Source of the DNA: Acetobacteraceae bacterium | GTDB lineage: Bacteria > Pseudomonadota > Alphaproteobacteria > Acetobacterales > Acetobacteraceae | NCBI GenBank assembly: GCA_019689515.1 | Contig: JADGHI010000194.1 | Span: forward strand, 1 to 7,015 | DNA length: 7,015 nt | Direction of reading: 5' to 3' | Shown: positions 1 through 6,523 of the stretch, one piece after another | How positions within the stretch are numbered: position 1 is the first letter of the stretch | How the letters are laid out: each line of letters opens with the position of its first letter | Notes under the pieces: generated by a model | The model's input: only the letters and a program-made list of their open reading frames with translations | What the model was told of the DNA's origin: nothing | The model's database searches: none | Made by a program: the position numbers and the translations under genes

Positions 1-1770
1 CCCCCCCGGGCGGCGGTGGGCCCCTCGGAGTGCGGGGGCCTGGGGGAGGGGGGCGCCGACGACACCGCCGCGATCCAGGCCTGCTTCGACCGGGCCGGGG
101 CGGACGGGAAGCTGGCGCTCATCCCGCCCGGCACCTGGAACGTCTCCGGCACGGTCACCCTGCCCGGCGGCGCCCGTGGCCTGACCATGCAGGGCACCCT
201 CCGCTACACCGGCATCGCGCCCACCTCCGTGCTCGTGCTCGGCGACGGCGGCACAGTCCGCAATGGCGAGAAGCTCTACACCGGGTTGAACGTCATCCGG
301 GCGGTGCAGTCGGATTGGTCCTCCGAGGCCGACATCGGCATCACCGTGCGCAACGTCGACGCCAGCCAGGTCGAGCTCCGCCGCGTTGAGGGCTTCACCA
401 TCGGCCTGCGCACGCTGGGCGACGGGCGCGGCGTGGAAGACAGCACCTTCACCCTCGGGCGGATCGTCAACTGCCGCATCGGCCTCGACGTCTGGTGCGC
501 GACAGCCACCGCCTGGAACACCTCCATCCGCTACTACGGCGGGCACTTCGCCTGCGCGACCGGCGTGAACGCGGCGCTCGACCGCTTCGGGGTGCGGTTC
601 GGCCACGCGCCCGGCGCCTACTCCAACCACAATCGCCACGTCTTCGACGCGCCGAACTTCGAACTCCGCCAGGCCGGCAGCAACGTGGCGATCCCGTTCC
701 TGAACGAGACGAACGGCTCGGCGGTCATCGCGCGCAACATGCGCATGGAGGCCTGCTCGCCGGCCGCGGCACGCCACACCGCCGGCGCACAGGACTGCGA
801 ATACGACGTCGCCTGGACCAACACCTACCTGGTCGGGATCGACTACGCGCCCACTGCCACCCGCTGCGGCAACGCGGTGATCAGCCGCCACCGCGCGCCC
901 GCATCTAGGTTCACCCGGTTCCTGGCCGGTGTGCCGAACCTGCGGGCCGTGGCGTTCCGCCACTCGGCCACGGAGGTCGGGGTGGAGGGGCTGGTCGCCA
1001 TCGCCACCTCGACCACCACCGCGACCGCGATGCCGGACTTCTGCTTCAACGGACTGACCGGCATCACTCCGACCGACCGCGCCGTGACCCTCGACGCCGA
1101 CCGCGGCCTCGGCTGGGTGCTCGACACCACCCAGGCGAAGGAGTTCGCCGTGGCGCACTGGCTCACGGCCGGCGCGGCCGGCGGGCGGCTGTTCGTGCGC
1201 CCCTTCGACGCGGCCGGGAACATCCGCGCGGACGTCGCGGGCGACGTGCTGGCCTCGCTCACCACGATGCTGTGGAACGGCCCGGCCAAGGGCTGGAGCG
1301 CCGGCGCGCCGATGGACGACGCCAACCTCAACCGCCGGCAGACGATCCGGGTCGGGCCAGGGGTGGCCTACGCGCAGGTCGGCGTGGTCGGCTTCGACGG
1401 GCCGATCGACCTGCAGGCGCTGCGGCTCTACGGCCTGCCCGAGACTGCGCCGGCTGTGCTGAATGGCACGCCGCTGCTGTCGGGGGCGCTCTCCGGCTCG
1501 GGCCGGCGCGAGTTCGCGGCGGAGGTGTCATGGGACCTTCCGAGCCTCGCCGCGGGGGCGACGGCGCTGCTCGACGTGACCGTCACCGGGGCGCGGGTCG
1601 GCGACCTGGCGCAGGCCTCGCTCGCCACCAGCAGCCGGTTCTTCGAGCTGGACGCGACCGCTTGGAGCAACAACACCGTCCGCGTGCTCGCGCGCAACGT
1701 GTCGAACACCACCATCGACCTCAGCGCGGCGACGCTCTCCGTTCAGGTGACGAAGCGGCGGTATGTCTGA
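1..1770 (+). CDS. Right-handed beta-helix (pectate-lyase superfamily) protein, tail-spike-like; 5' end probably outside the window
   Basis: The frame is open from base 1, and the first possible start is a GTG at 16, giving 584 residues. Nothing resembling a ribosome binding site precedes that GTG, so I treat the gene as 5'-partial. Numbered from the GTG, residues 5-20 resemble the usual opening of pectate-lyase-superfamily (PF12708-type) beta-helix domains, with DDTAAI at 15-20 and LGEG where GDG is normal. Residues about 34-62 (PPGTWNVSG, then TMQGTLRYTG) are the next rungs. The middle is rich in short Val/Ile/Asn strands, as in a parallel beta-helix. The last 100 or so residues form a beta-rich domain with GDLAQASLAT and NNTVRVLARN, a pattern common at the C-termini of phage tail-associated proteins. 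I infer a tail spike, fibre or surface carbohydrate-binding protein. I cannot point to catalytic residues, so no enzyme activity is claimed. It converges on the copper genes and has no evident functional tie to them. Confidence 0.72.
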   Translation, partial: PPRAAVGPSECGGLGEGGADDTAAIQACFDRAGADGKLALIPPGTWNVSGTVTLPGGARGLTMQGTLRYTGIAPTSVLVLGDGGTVRNGEKLYTGLNVIRAVQSDWSSEADIGITVRNVDASQVELRRVEGFTIGLRTLGDGRGVEDSTFTLGRIVNCRIGLDVWCATATAWNTSIRYYGGHFACATGVNAALDRFGVRFGHAPGAYSNHNRHVFDAPNFELRQAGSNVAIPFLNETNGSAVIARNMRMEACSPAAARHTAGAQDCEYDVAWTNTYLVGIDYAPTATRCGNAVISRHRAPASRFTRFLAGVPNLRAVAFRHSATEVGVEGLVAIATSTTTATAMPDFCFNGLTGITPTDRAVTLDADRGLGWVLDTTQAKEFAVAHWLTAGAAGGRLFVRPFDAAGNIRADVAGDVLASLTTMLWNGPAKGWSAGAPMDDANLNRRQTIRVGPGVAYAQVGVVGFDGPIDLQALRLYGLPETAPAVLNGTPLLSGALSGSGRREFAAEVSWDLPSLAAGATALLDVTVTGARVGDLAQASLATSSRFFELDATAWSNNTVRVLARNVSNTTIDLSAATLSVQVTKRRYV

Positions 1771-1774
1771 GTGA

Positions 1775-1804
1775 ATGGCTGGTTCGCGGGAGCGCACCAG
1801 CCAT
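1775..1804. terminator. Inverted repeat between convergent genes, possible bidirectional terminator
   Basis: ATGGCTGGT (1775-1783) and ACCAGCCAT (1796-1804) are perfect 9-bp inverted arms around a 12-base loop, inside which GCG and CGC could pair further. The repeat lies between the stop of the beta-helix gene (1770) and the stop of the ATPase (1812), where a shared terminator would be expected. There is no T-tract on either side, so intrinsic termination would be weak or not of the classical kind. Confidence 0.5.
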
Positions 1805-1811
1805 CCGGGCC

Positions 1812-4271
1812 TCATTGGAGCTCGGTAGATCGAAGCCTTAGGGAATTCCCGACGACGCTCACTGACGAAAGAGCCATTGCCGCAGCAGCAATGAGTGGCG
1901 AGAGGAGAATGCCGAAGAAGGGATAGAGCACGCCAGCCGCGACCGGCACGCCCGCGGCGTTGTAAGCGAAGGCGAAGAACAGGTTCTCGCGTATGTTGCG
2001 CATTACCGCCCGCGAGAGCCGCCGGGCGCGGACGATGCCGGTCAGGTCGCCGCGAAGCAGCGTGACGCCGGCGCTCTCGATAGCGACGTCGGTGCCTGTG
2101 CCCATCGCGATCCCGACCTCGGCAGCAGCGAGCGCGGGCGCATCGTTGACACCGTCACCAGCCATCGCCACGCGCCGCCCTTCCGCCTTCAGGCGTTCGA
2201 CGATGCGCTGCTTATCCTCGGGCAGGACCTCCGCCTCCACCTCAGTGATGCCAAGGCGGCGGGCGACGGCCTCGGCAGTGGTGCGGTTGTCGCCGGTGAG
2301 CATGACGACGCGGACGCCCTCGGCCTTCAGCCCGGCGAGTGCTGCGGGCGTCGTTTCCTTCACGGGATCGGCAACCGCAATGAGGCCGGCGGGGGCACCA
2401 TCTACCGCGACGAAGAAGACGGTCGCGCCCTCGGCCCGCAGCCGCTCCGCCTGGCCGGTGAGGGCACTGGGGTCGACGCCGACGTCAGCCATGAGGCGGG
2501 TGTTGCCGATCGCGACCCGCCGGCCTTCGACCGTTCCGGTGACCCCTCGCCCGGCTGGGGCGTCGAATCCTTCGACCGGCGGGACGGCGAGACCGCGGGT
2601 CGAGGCGGCCCGGACGACGGCTTCTGCGAGCGGGTGCTGGCTCGGCCGCTCCAAGCCTGCTGCGAGGCGGAGGAGGTCGGCTTCCGCCATGCCGGCGGCC
2701 GGCACGACCGCGACCACCTCGGGACGGCCCTGGGTCAGGGTGCCGGTCTTGTCAACGACGAGGGTGTCGATCCGTTCGAGGCGCTCCAGCGCCTCGGCGT
2801 TCTTGATCAGCACCCCGGCCTGAGCCCCGCGGCCGACGCCCACCATGATCGACATCGGCGTGGCCAGCCCGAGCGCGCAGGGGCAGGCGATGATGAGCAC
2901 CGTCACGGCGGCGATCAGCCCGAAGGCGAGGCGCGGCTCCGGCCCCCAGACCGCCCAGGCGATGAAGGCGAGGACCGCGATGACGATGACTAGCGGCACG
3001 AACCAGCCCGAGACCTGGTCCGCCAGGCGCTGGATCGGCGCGCGCGAGCGCTGGGCGCCGGCCACCATCCGGACGATCTGCGCGAGCACGGTGTCCTGCC
3101 CGACGCGGTCGGCGCGCATGACGAAGCTACCCTGCCCATTCAGAGTACCCCCGACCACCCGGGCCCCGGGCGCCTTCTTCACGGGGACTGGCTCACCCGT
3201 GACCATGCTCTCGTCGACGTTGGAGGTGCCCTCCAGCACCTCGCCATCCAGGGGAACCTTGTCGCCGGGGCGGACGCGCAGTCGGTCACCAACATGGACG
3301 TGGGCAAGCGCGACCTCCTCCTCGTTGCCGTCCTGGCCGATGCGCCGCGCTGCGGGCGGTGCAAGGTCGAGCAGCGCGCGGATCGCGCCGCCGGTCTGCT
3401 CGCGGGCGCGGAGTTCCAGCACCTGCCCGAGCAGCACCAGCAAGACGATGACGGCGGCGGCCTCGAAGTAGACCGCGACCGACCCGTCCTCGGCGCGGAA
3501 GGCAGCCGGGAAGATGCCAGGCGCGGCGGTCGCGACGACGCTGAAGGCCCAGGCGACGCCGGTGCCGAGCGCGATCAGGGTGAACATGTTGAGCGAGCGG
3601 TTCCGGATGCTCGCCCACCCCCGCTCGAAGAACGGCCAGCCTGCCCAGAGCACGACGGGGCTGGCGAGCGCGAGCTGGATCCAATTGCCGACGCGTGGTC
3701 CGCCGACCAGGTGCATCATCCCGGTGAGGTGCCCGCCCATCTCGAGGAGGAAGACGGGGACCGTCAGTGCGAGCCCGATCCAGAAGCGGCGGGTGAAGTC
3801 GACGAGCTCGGGGTTCGGCCCGGCCTCCGCCGTCGGCATCTCCGGCTCGAGCGCCATGCCGCAGATCGGGCAGCTACCCGGCCCGGGCTGACGGATCTGC
3901 GGGTGCATTGGACAGGTGTAGATCGTGCCGGGTGGCACTGGCTCAGCGCGGAGCGCCGGCTTCGGATGGATGTACTTCGCCGGGTCGGCGACGAACTTCG
4001 TGCGGCAGCCAGACGAGCAGAAGTGGTAGGTGGCGCCGGTATGCTCGGCGTGGTGGGGCGTCTTCGCCGGGTCGACGGTCATCCCACAAACCGGATCTTT
4101 CACCGTTGCAGCGGCTCCGAGCACGCCGTCGTTCCTGCCCTCGCCGTGGTGGTGATGACCATGATTTTGGTGACTCTCACCACCATGCCGGGGACGGGCA
4201 TGCTCATGATGTTCATGGGCGTGGTGCCCATGAGCGGCATGCTGCTGCTGATGCTTATCGCGCTCGTTCAT
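1812..4271 (-). CDS. copA: Cu(+)-exporting P1B-1-type ATPase with His-rich, YHS and heavy-metal-binding N-terminus
   Basis: This is an inner-membrane pump that exports Cu(I) (possibly Ag(I)) from cytosol to periplasm at the cost of ATP. The ATG at 4271 gives 819 residues and is preceded by GGAAGG five bases upstream; the open frame runs further up to 4526, but that part overlaps copZ and looks non-coding. Domains in order: a His-rich tail at 1-43 with 16 His; a YHS-type domain at about 56-104 (C62, C85, C89); a heavy-metal-binding domain at about 118-144 (TCPMHP, then CPICGMALEP); then the pump core. Core motifs are TGEP 358-361, the metal-site CPC 463-465, the phosphorylated Asp in DKTGT 508-512, the HP dipeptide 546-547, and GDGVND 705-710. 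The copper signature of the last two helices is present: YN at 770-771 and M799 with SS at 802-803. There is no HMA (MxCxxC) domain; that role may fall to the separate CopZ upstream. All catalytic motifs are intact. Confidence 0.96.
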   Translation of the reverse strand: MNERDKHQQQHAAHGHHAHEHHEHARPRHGGESHQNHGHHHHGEGRNDGVLGAAATVKDPVCGMTVDPAKTPHHAEHTGATYHFCSSGCRTKFVADPAKYIHPKPALRAEPVPPGTIYTCPMHPQIRQPGPGSCPICGMALEPEMPTAEAGPNPELVDFTRRFWIGLALTVPVFLLEMGGHLTGMMHLVGGPRVGNWIQLALASPVVLWAGWPFFERGWASIRNRSLNMFTLIALGTGVAWAFSVVATAAPGIFPAAFRAEDGSVAVYFEAAAVIVLLVLLGQVLELRAREQTGGAIRALLDLAPPAARRIGQDGNEEEVALAHVHVGDRLRVRPGDKVPLDGEVLEGTSNVDESMVTGEPVPVKKAPGARVVGGTLNGQGSFVMRADRVGQDTVLAQIVRMVAGAQRSRAPIQRLADQVSGWFVPLVIVIAVLAFIAWAVWGPEPRLAFGLIAAVTVLIIACPCALGLATPMSIMVGVGRGAQAGVLIKNAEALERLERIDTLVVDKTGTLTQGRPEVVAVVPAAGMAEADLLRLAAGLERPSQHPLAEAVVRAASTRGLAVPPVEGFDAPAGRGVTGTVEGRRVAIGNTRLMADVGVDPSALTGQAERLRAEGATVFFVAVDGAPAGLIAVADPVKETTPAALAGLKAEGVRVVMLTGDNRTTAEAVARRLGITEVEAEVLPEDKQRIVERLKAEGRRVAMAGDGVNDAPALAAAEVGIAMGTGTDVAIESAGVTLLRGDLTGIVRARRLSRAVMRNIRENLFFAFAYNAAGVPVAAGVLYPFFGILLSPLIAAAAMALSSVSVVGNSLRLRSTELQ

Positions 4272-4276
4272 GTGAG

Positions 4277-4282
4277 CCTTCC
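4277..4282 (-). promoter_or_regulatory. Ribosome binding site of the copper ATPase
   Basis: On the - strand this reads GGAAGG, ending five bases before the ATG at 4271. It is what favours this start over the upstream in-frame ATG at 4319 and over the much longer open frame reaching 4526. Confidence 0.6.
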
Positions 4283-4365
4283 GAGGGGGGTGCGGACGGT
4301 CAGTGATGGTGGCCCTCATGCCGCGCCGGGGGACGGCGTAGGCTTCCCGGCCAAGACGGTGCGGT

Positions 4366-4560
4366 TCAGGCCGCGGCTGCGTCCCAGCCGTCAGCACGCA
4401 GCGCGGCCACGAGCGCGGCGACATCAGCGGTGACGACCTGGACCTCGCGGCAGTCGAGGTCGACCTTTGCGGAGGCGCCGGGCGCGGCCTCCTGCAGGGT
4501 CGCCAGGACGCCCTTGGCGCAGCCACCGCAGGTCATGTTCGGGATCGAGATCTTCACCAT
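4366..4560 (-). CDS. copZ: CopZ-like heavy-metal-associated (HMA) copper chaperone
   Basis: A 64-residue single-domain protein of the HMA family, which has a ferredoxin-like fold and carries Cu(I) in the cytosol to the matching P-type ATPase. The metal-binding loop is NMTCGGC with C11 and C14, following the usual first strand (VKISIP). The protein ends in the typical final-helix pattern (ALVAALRADGWDA). Its length fits stand-alone CopZ proteins (about 65-70 residues). The ATG at 4560 has AGGAGG nine bases upstream. It lies 94 bases before the copper ATPase on the same strand and directly downstream of a MerR-type promoter signature, so copZ and copA are very likely co-expressed as a copper-export pair. 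The ATPase lacks its own HMA domain, which makes this protein the likely cytosolic delivery domain. A mercury-binding MerP-like role is possible from the motif alone, but the lack of a signal peptide and the neighbours point to copper. Confidence 0.92.
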   Translation of the reverse strand: MVKISIPNMTCGGCAKGVLATLQEAAPGASAKVDLDCREVQVVTADVAALVAALRADGWDAAAA

Positions 4561-4569
4561 GGTGACCGG

Positions 4570-4575
4570 CCTCCT
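4570..4575 (-). promoter_or_regulatory. Strong ribosome binding site of copZ
   Basis: On the - strand this reads AGGAGG, a full Shine-Dalgarno core, nine bases before the ATG at 4560. It is one of the strongest such sites in the window, consistent with a highly made chaperone. Confidence 0.65.
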
Positions 4576-4590
4576 CTACCGGCACCGAGC

Positions 4591-4621
4591 GATGTGGGGA
4601 TTCCCATAATGGGAGGATCAA
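4591..4621 (-). promoter_or_regulatory. MerR-family (CueR/HmrR-like) copper-responsive promoter of copZ-copA
   Basis: On the - strand a -35-like TTGATC (4616-4621) is followed by a 19-base spacer and a weak -10-like CACATC (4591-4596). The spacer contains a perfect dyad, TCCCAT-A-ATGGGA (4602-4614). A dyad inside an over-long 19-20-base spacer is the hallmark of promoters activated by DNA twisting by MerR-family regulators. The CCCATnATGGG core resembles the CueR/HmrR operators I recall from alphaproteobacterial copper-ATPase promoters. It sits between the end of sco (4635) and the copZ start (4560). The -10 match is poor (two of six), which suits an activator-dependent promoter. No merR-type gene lies in the window. 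Confidence 0.66.
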
Positions 4622-4634
4622 GGGGGCTCTTTCA

Positions 4635-5252
4635 TCAGCGCGACGCCAGCATGCGAACCTTCTCCAGCGCCACCTCGCGGCTTTCCTTGCTGTCGAGCGT
4701 TCCCGCAAAGCGACCCGCCGCGTCGAGCAAGAACACGCTCGCTGAGTGGTCCATCGTGTAGCCGCCGCCCTCGGTCGGCACTCGGCGATAGTAGACCCGG
4801 AACGAGCGAGCCGCCTGCGCCACCTGTGCTTCGGTGCCGGACAGGCCCACGATGCGCGGATCGAAGGCCTCAAGGTAGCCGGCCAGCGCATCCGGTGTAT
4901 CGCGCTCCCAATCCACGCTGACGAACAGCCAGTGAATCCGCTCCGCCTCGGGGCCGAGCGCCTCGATCAGGGCGGTCATGTCGCCCAGCGTCGTCGGGCA
5001 GACGTCGGGACAGTGGGTGAAACCGAAGAACACGGCGGCAGGGCGGCCGGCGAAGTCCCGCTCGGTCACGGCCCGGCCGCGATGGTCCGTCAGGCTGAAG
5101 GGGCCGCCGATTGGCAGGCTCGCCGGCTCCGTCGCGACGCCGCGCTCGCTGAGCGGGCCGTCCGTGACGAGCCAGCCGGCCGAGACGGCGAGCGTGAGGA
5201 AGCCGAGGAGGGCGATTGCGCCCCAGGCGACGCCGCGAATCCAGCGCAGCAT
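4635..5252 (-). CDS. sco: Sco/SenC family copper-binding thioredoxin-fold protein
   Basis: A 205-residue membrane-anchored periplasmic protein of the Sco1/SenC/PrrC family, which binds copper and/or reduces the Cys pair of the CuA site of cytochrome c oxidase subunit II. One hydrophobic segment at about 8-28 serves as anchor. The copper-binding pair is C81 and C85 in THCPDVCP, and the third ligand, His, is H169 in TMDHSASVFLLD. The family motif SVDxERDTP is present at 112-120, with Trp115 where Pro is usual. Length is normal. The ATG at 5252 lies two bases after the stop of the PCuAC gene, with AGGG about eight bases upstream inside that gene's end, so translation of the two is probably coupled. 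Sco and PCuAC proteins commonly occur together and act in series on CuA. No oxidase genes are seen here, so a role in general periplasmic copper handling is also possible. Confidence 0.95.
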   Translation of the reverse strand: MLRWIRGVAWGAIALLGFLTLAVSAGWLVTDGPLSERGVATEPASLPIGGPFSLTDHRGRAVTERDFAGRPAAVFFGFTHCPDVCPTTLGDMTALIEALGPEAERIHWLFVSVDWERDTPDALAGYLEAFDPRIVGLSGTEAQVAQAARSFRVYYRRVPTEGGGYTMDHSASVFLLDAAGRFAGTLDSKESREVALEKVRMLASR

Positions 5253-5254
5253 TG

Positions 5255-5731
5255 TCAGTGCCCTGCATGGCTAGGTTGGCGGGCGCCAGCGGCCTCGACA
5301 GTGAGCTCGACGCGCACCTCGCCCGCACGTTCGAAGCGCAGCGTCAGCGGAACGCGCTCGCCCCGTGCGAGCGCCCGCGTCGGGCCGACGAGCATGAGGT
5401 GCACCCCACCCGGACCGAGCGTCGCCGTCTCGCCCGGCGGAATGAGGATCCCGTCGGGCAGCGGCCGCATGCGCATGACGCCGTCATCCATCCGCTGCTC
5501 GTGGATCTCGACCGAACGCGCGGCCGGCGTCTCTGCTCCGACCAGGCGGTCCGCGACGGTGCCGTGGTTGCGCAGCGTCATGTAGCCGGCCGCCGTCGGC
5601 GCGGTGGCGCCGACCGCACGGGTCCAGACCTGGGAGGCGGTCACGCCGCCCGGCGCGTGCCCGTCGTGCGCATGGGCAGCGAGCGGCATGACTGCCGCGA
5701 GGAGGGCGAGGCGGAGCAGGTTCCGTCGCAT
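5255..5731 (-). CDS. PCuAC-domain periplasmic copper chaperone
   Basis: A 158-residue exported protein of the PCuAC family (DUF461), which holds Cu(I) in the periplasm and passes it to the CuA site of cytochrome oxidase, often with Sco. Residues 1-21 form a signal peptide (MRRN, a Leu/Ala-rich core, then AHA), with likely cleavage after A21. The copper ligands of the family, H...M...HxM, are visible as H77, M88, H111 and M113. The motif AGYMTLRNHG at 48-57 and the stretch GVHLMLVG at 109-116 are typical. Extra His residues lie at the mature N-terminus (H22, H25) and at the C-terminal end (H155, H158). The ATG at 5731 has AAGAAGGA seven bases upstream. The frame stays open upstream to 6235, but that part is antisense-free shadow over the broken ccdA and lacks a better start. 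It is followed two bases later by sco. Confidence 0.95.
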   Translation of the reverse strand: MRRNLLRLALLAAVMPLAAHAHDGHAPGGVTASQVWTRAVGATAPTAAGYMTLRNHGTVADRLVGAETPAARSVEIHEQRMDDGVMRMRPLPDGILIPPGETATLGPGGVHLMLVGPTRALARGERVPLTLRFERAGEVRVELTVEAAGARQPSHAGH

Positions 5732-5804
5732 GGTGGTGTCCTTCTTGTCTTGTCGAGTTTCTCGTGGGGCACGCCCGCCGGCGCGTGGGTGTTCGGCGCC
5801 GTCG
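5732..5804 (-). other. Gap between ccdA remnant and PCuAC gene
   Basis: This 73-base spacer holds the PCuAC ribosome binding site (AAGAAGGA on the - strand, 5739-5746) and a tiny CGAG-TTT-CTCG hairpin (5754-5764). I see no convincing sigma-70-type promoter or operator, so PCuAC and sco are probably read through from upstream of ccdA. Confidence 0.4.
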
Positions 5805-6483
5805 TCACCCCAGCTGCGCCAGCCACGGGAAGACCTCCAGGATCCAGATGGCGATGCGGCTCGTCTCCCCCGGCCGCGACGGCGAGCCCGAAGGCCACCA
5901 TCGCCGCGCCCGCGCCGTCGCCGCGGGCAGGTAGAAGGCGGCCAGCAGGAAGGGCGCGCCGAGGCCGAGCGCATAGGCCACGAGCAACCCCGTGCCGGCG
6001 CCGGGCGTGAGCGCGGCCGCAGCCAGCACGCCCGCCAGCACCGGGCCGATGCAGGGCGTCCAACCGAAAGCCGAAGGCGGCGCCGATCAGCACCGCCGAA
6101 ACAGGCCCGCCGCCCTAGGCCAGCGGGCGGAAGCGCAGGTCGCGCATCAGCGGCGCCGCCCGCAGCAGCCCCATCTGCACGAGCCCCATCGCCGCGATCA
6201 GCAGGCCGGCGACGATGGTCAACTCGTAGGACCATCGGCGCAGCAGGCCGCCGAGCGCCGTGGCGCCAAGCCCGAGCAGCACGAAGACCATGCCGAAGCC
6301 GAGCACGAAGAAGGCCGAGAGGCGGAGCGCCCGCCAGCGCTCCGCGCGCGCGGTGGCGAGGTCCGTCCCCGCCACCCAGGCGACATAGCCCGGCACCAGC
6401 AGCAGCACGCAGGGCGACAGGAATGAGACCAGCCCCCCGCCGAAGGCGAGGAGCAGCCCGAAAAGGGAGAGCTCGAGGGTCAC
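5805..6483 (-). pseudogene. ccdA: CcdA-like cytochrome c biogenesis / thiol-disulfide transporter, broken by a stop and frameshifts
   Basis: CcdA proteins are small polytopic membrane proteins that move electrons from cytosolic thioredoxin to periplasmic thiol proteins. A GTG at 6483 with GGAGG five bases upstream begins an intact first half of 122 residues, including the first catalytic Cys in FLSPCVLLLVPGY. A TAG at 6115-6117 then interrupts it. The same frame continues past the stop with GGPVSAVLIGAAFGF. One extra A in the run 6067-6069 then shifts the frame; moving one frame over restores GWTPCIGPVLAG, which contains the second catalytic Cys, and runs on through LGAPFLLAAFYLPA. Around 5900-5920 the sense moves frame again (AMVAFGLAVAAG), and near the C-run 5867-5871 it returns, ending ETSRIAIWILEVFPWLAQLG and TGA at 5805. 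The total of about 226 codons is close to family length. It is either a decayed gene or a stretch of poor sequence; as written it cannot make a whole CcdA. Confidence 0.85.
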
Positions 6484-6488
6484 CCGAT

Positions 6489-6493
6489 CCTCC
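6489..6493 (-). promoter_or_regulatory. Ribosome binding site that fixes the GTG start of ccdA
   Basis: On the - strand GGAGG lies five bases before the GTG at 6483. The protein that starts there begins directly with the first membrane helix, as CcdA proteins do, so this unusual start codon is well supported. The whole gap to the upstream gene is only 40 bases. Confidence 0.6.
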
Positions 6494-6523
6494 GCCGCCC
6501 CAAGCTGCTGCTTCGCATGTGCG

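Noticed and set aside
16..30. GTG at 16 as the true start of the beta-helix protein
   Set aside because: No Shine-Dalgarno sequence precedes it and the frame is open to the window edge, so the real start is probably upstream.
1993..2823. + strand open frame (276 codons), Ser/Arg/Ala-rich
   Set aside because: It lies wholly opposite the ATPase catalytic core and has only compositional bias, no recognisable motif.
4130..4290. Apparent Met-rich hydrophobic + strand peptide
   Set aside because: It arises because His codons CAT/CAC of the ATPase tail read as ATG/GTG on the opposite strand; there is no start context or family pattern.
3294..4433. Long + strand open frame (379 codons) opposite the ATPase
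   Set aside because: Its translation is low-complexity and matches no family. It is the antisense of the well-supported ATPase in GC-rich DNA, where long spurious frames are common.
4272..4526. Longer ATPase starting at 4526 or 4319
   Set aside because: The extra residues are Arg/Pro-rich without a domain, overlap copZ in another frame, and have a weaker start context than the ATG at 4271.
5732..6235. N-terminal extension of the PCuAC protein to 326 residues
   Set aside because: The extension is Arg-rich nonsense over the ccdA region; the ATG at 5731 has a ribosome binding site and starts a proper signal peptide.
6115..6483. A complete 122-residue short CcdA-like protein
   Set aside because: The family needs the second Cys half, which is recognisable downstream in shifted frames, so this is a truncated piece and not an independent gene.
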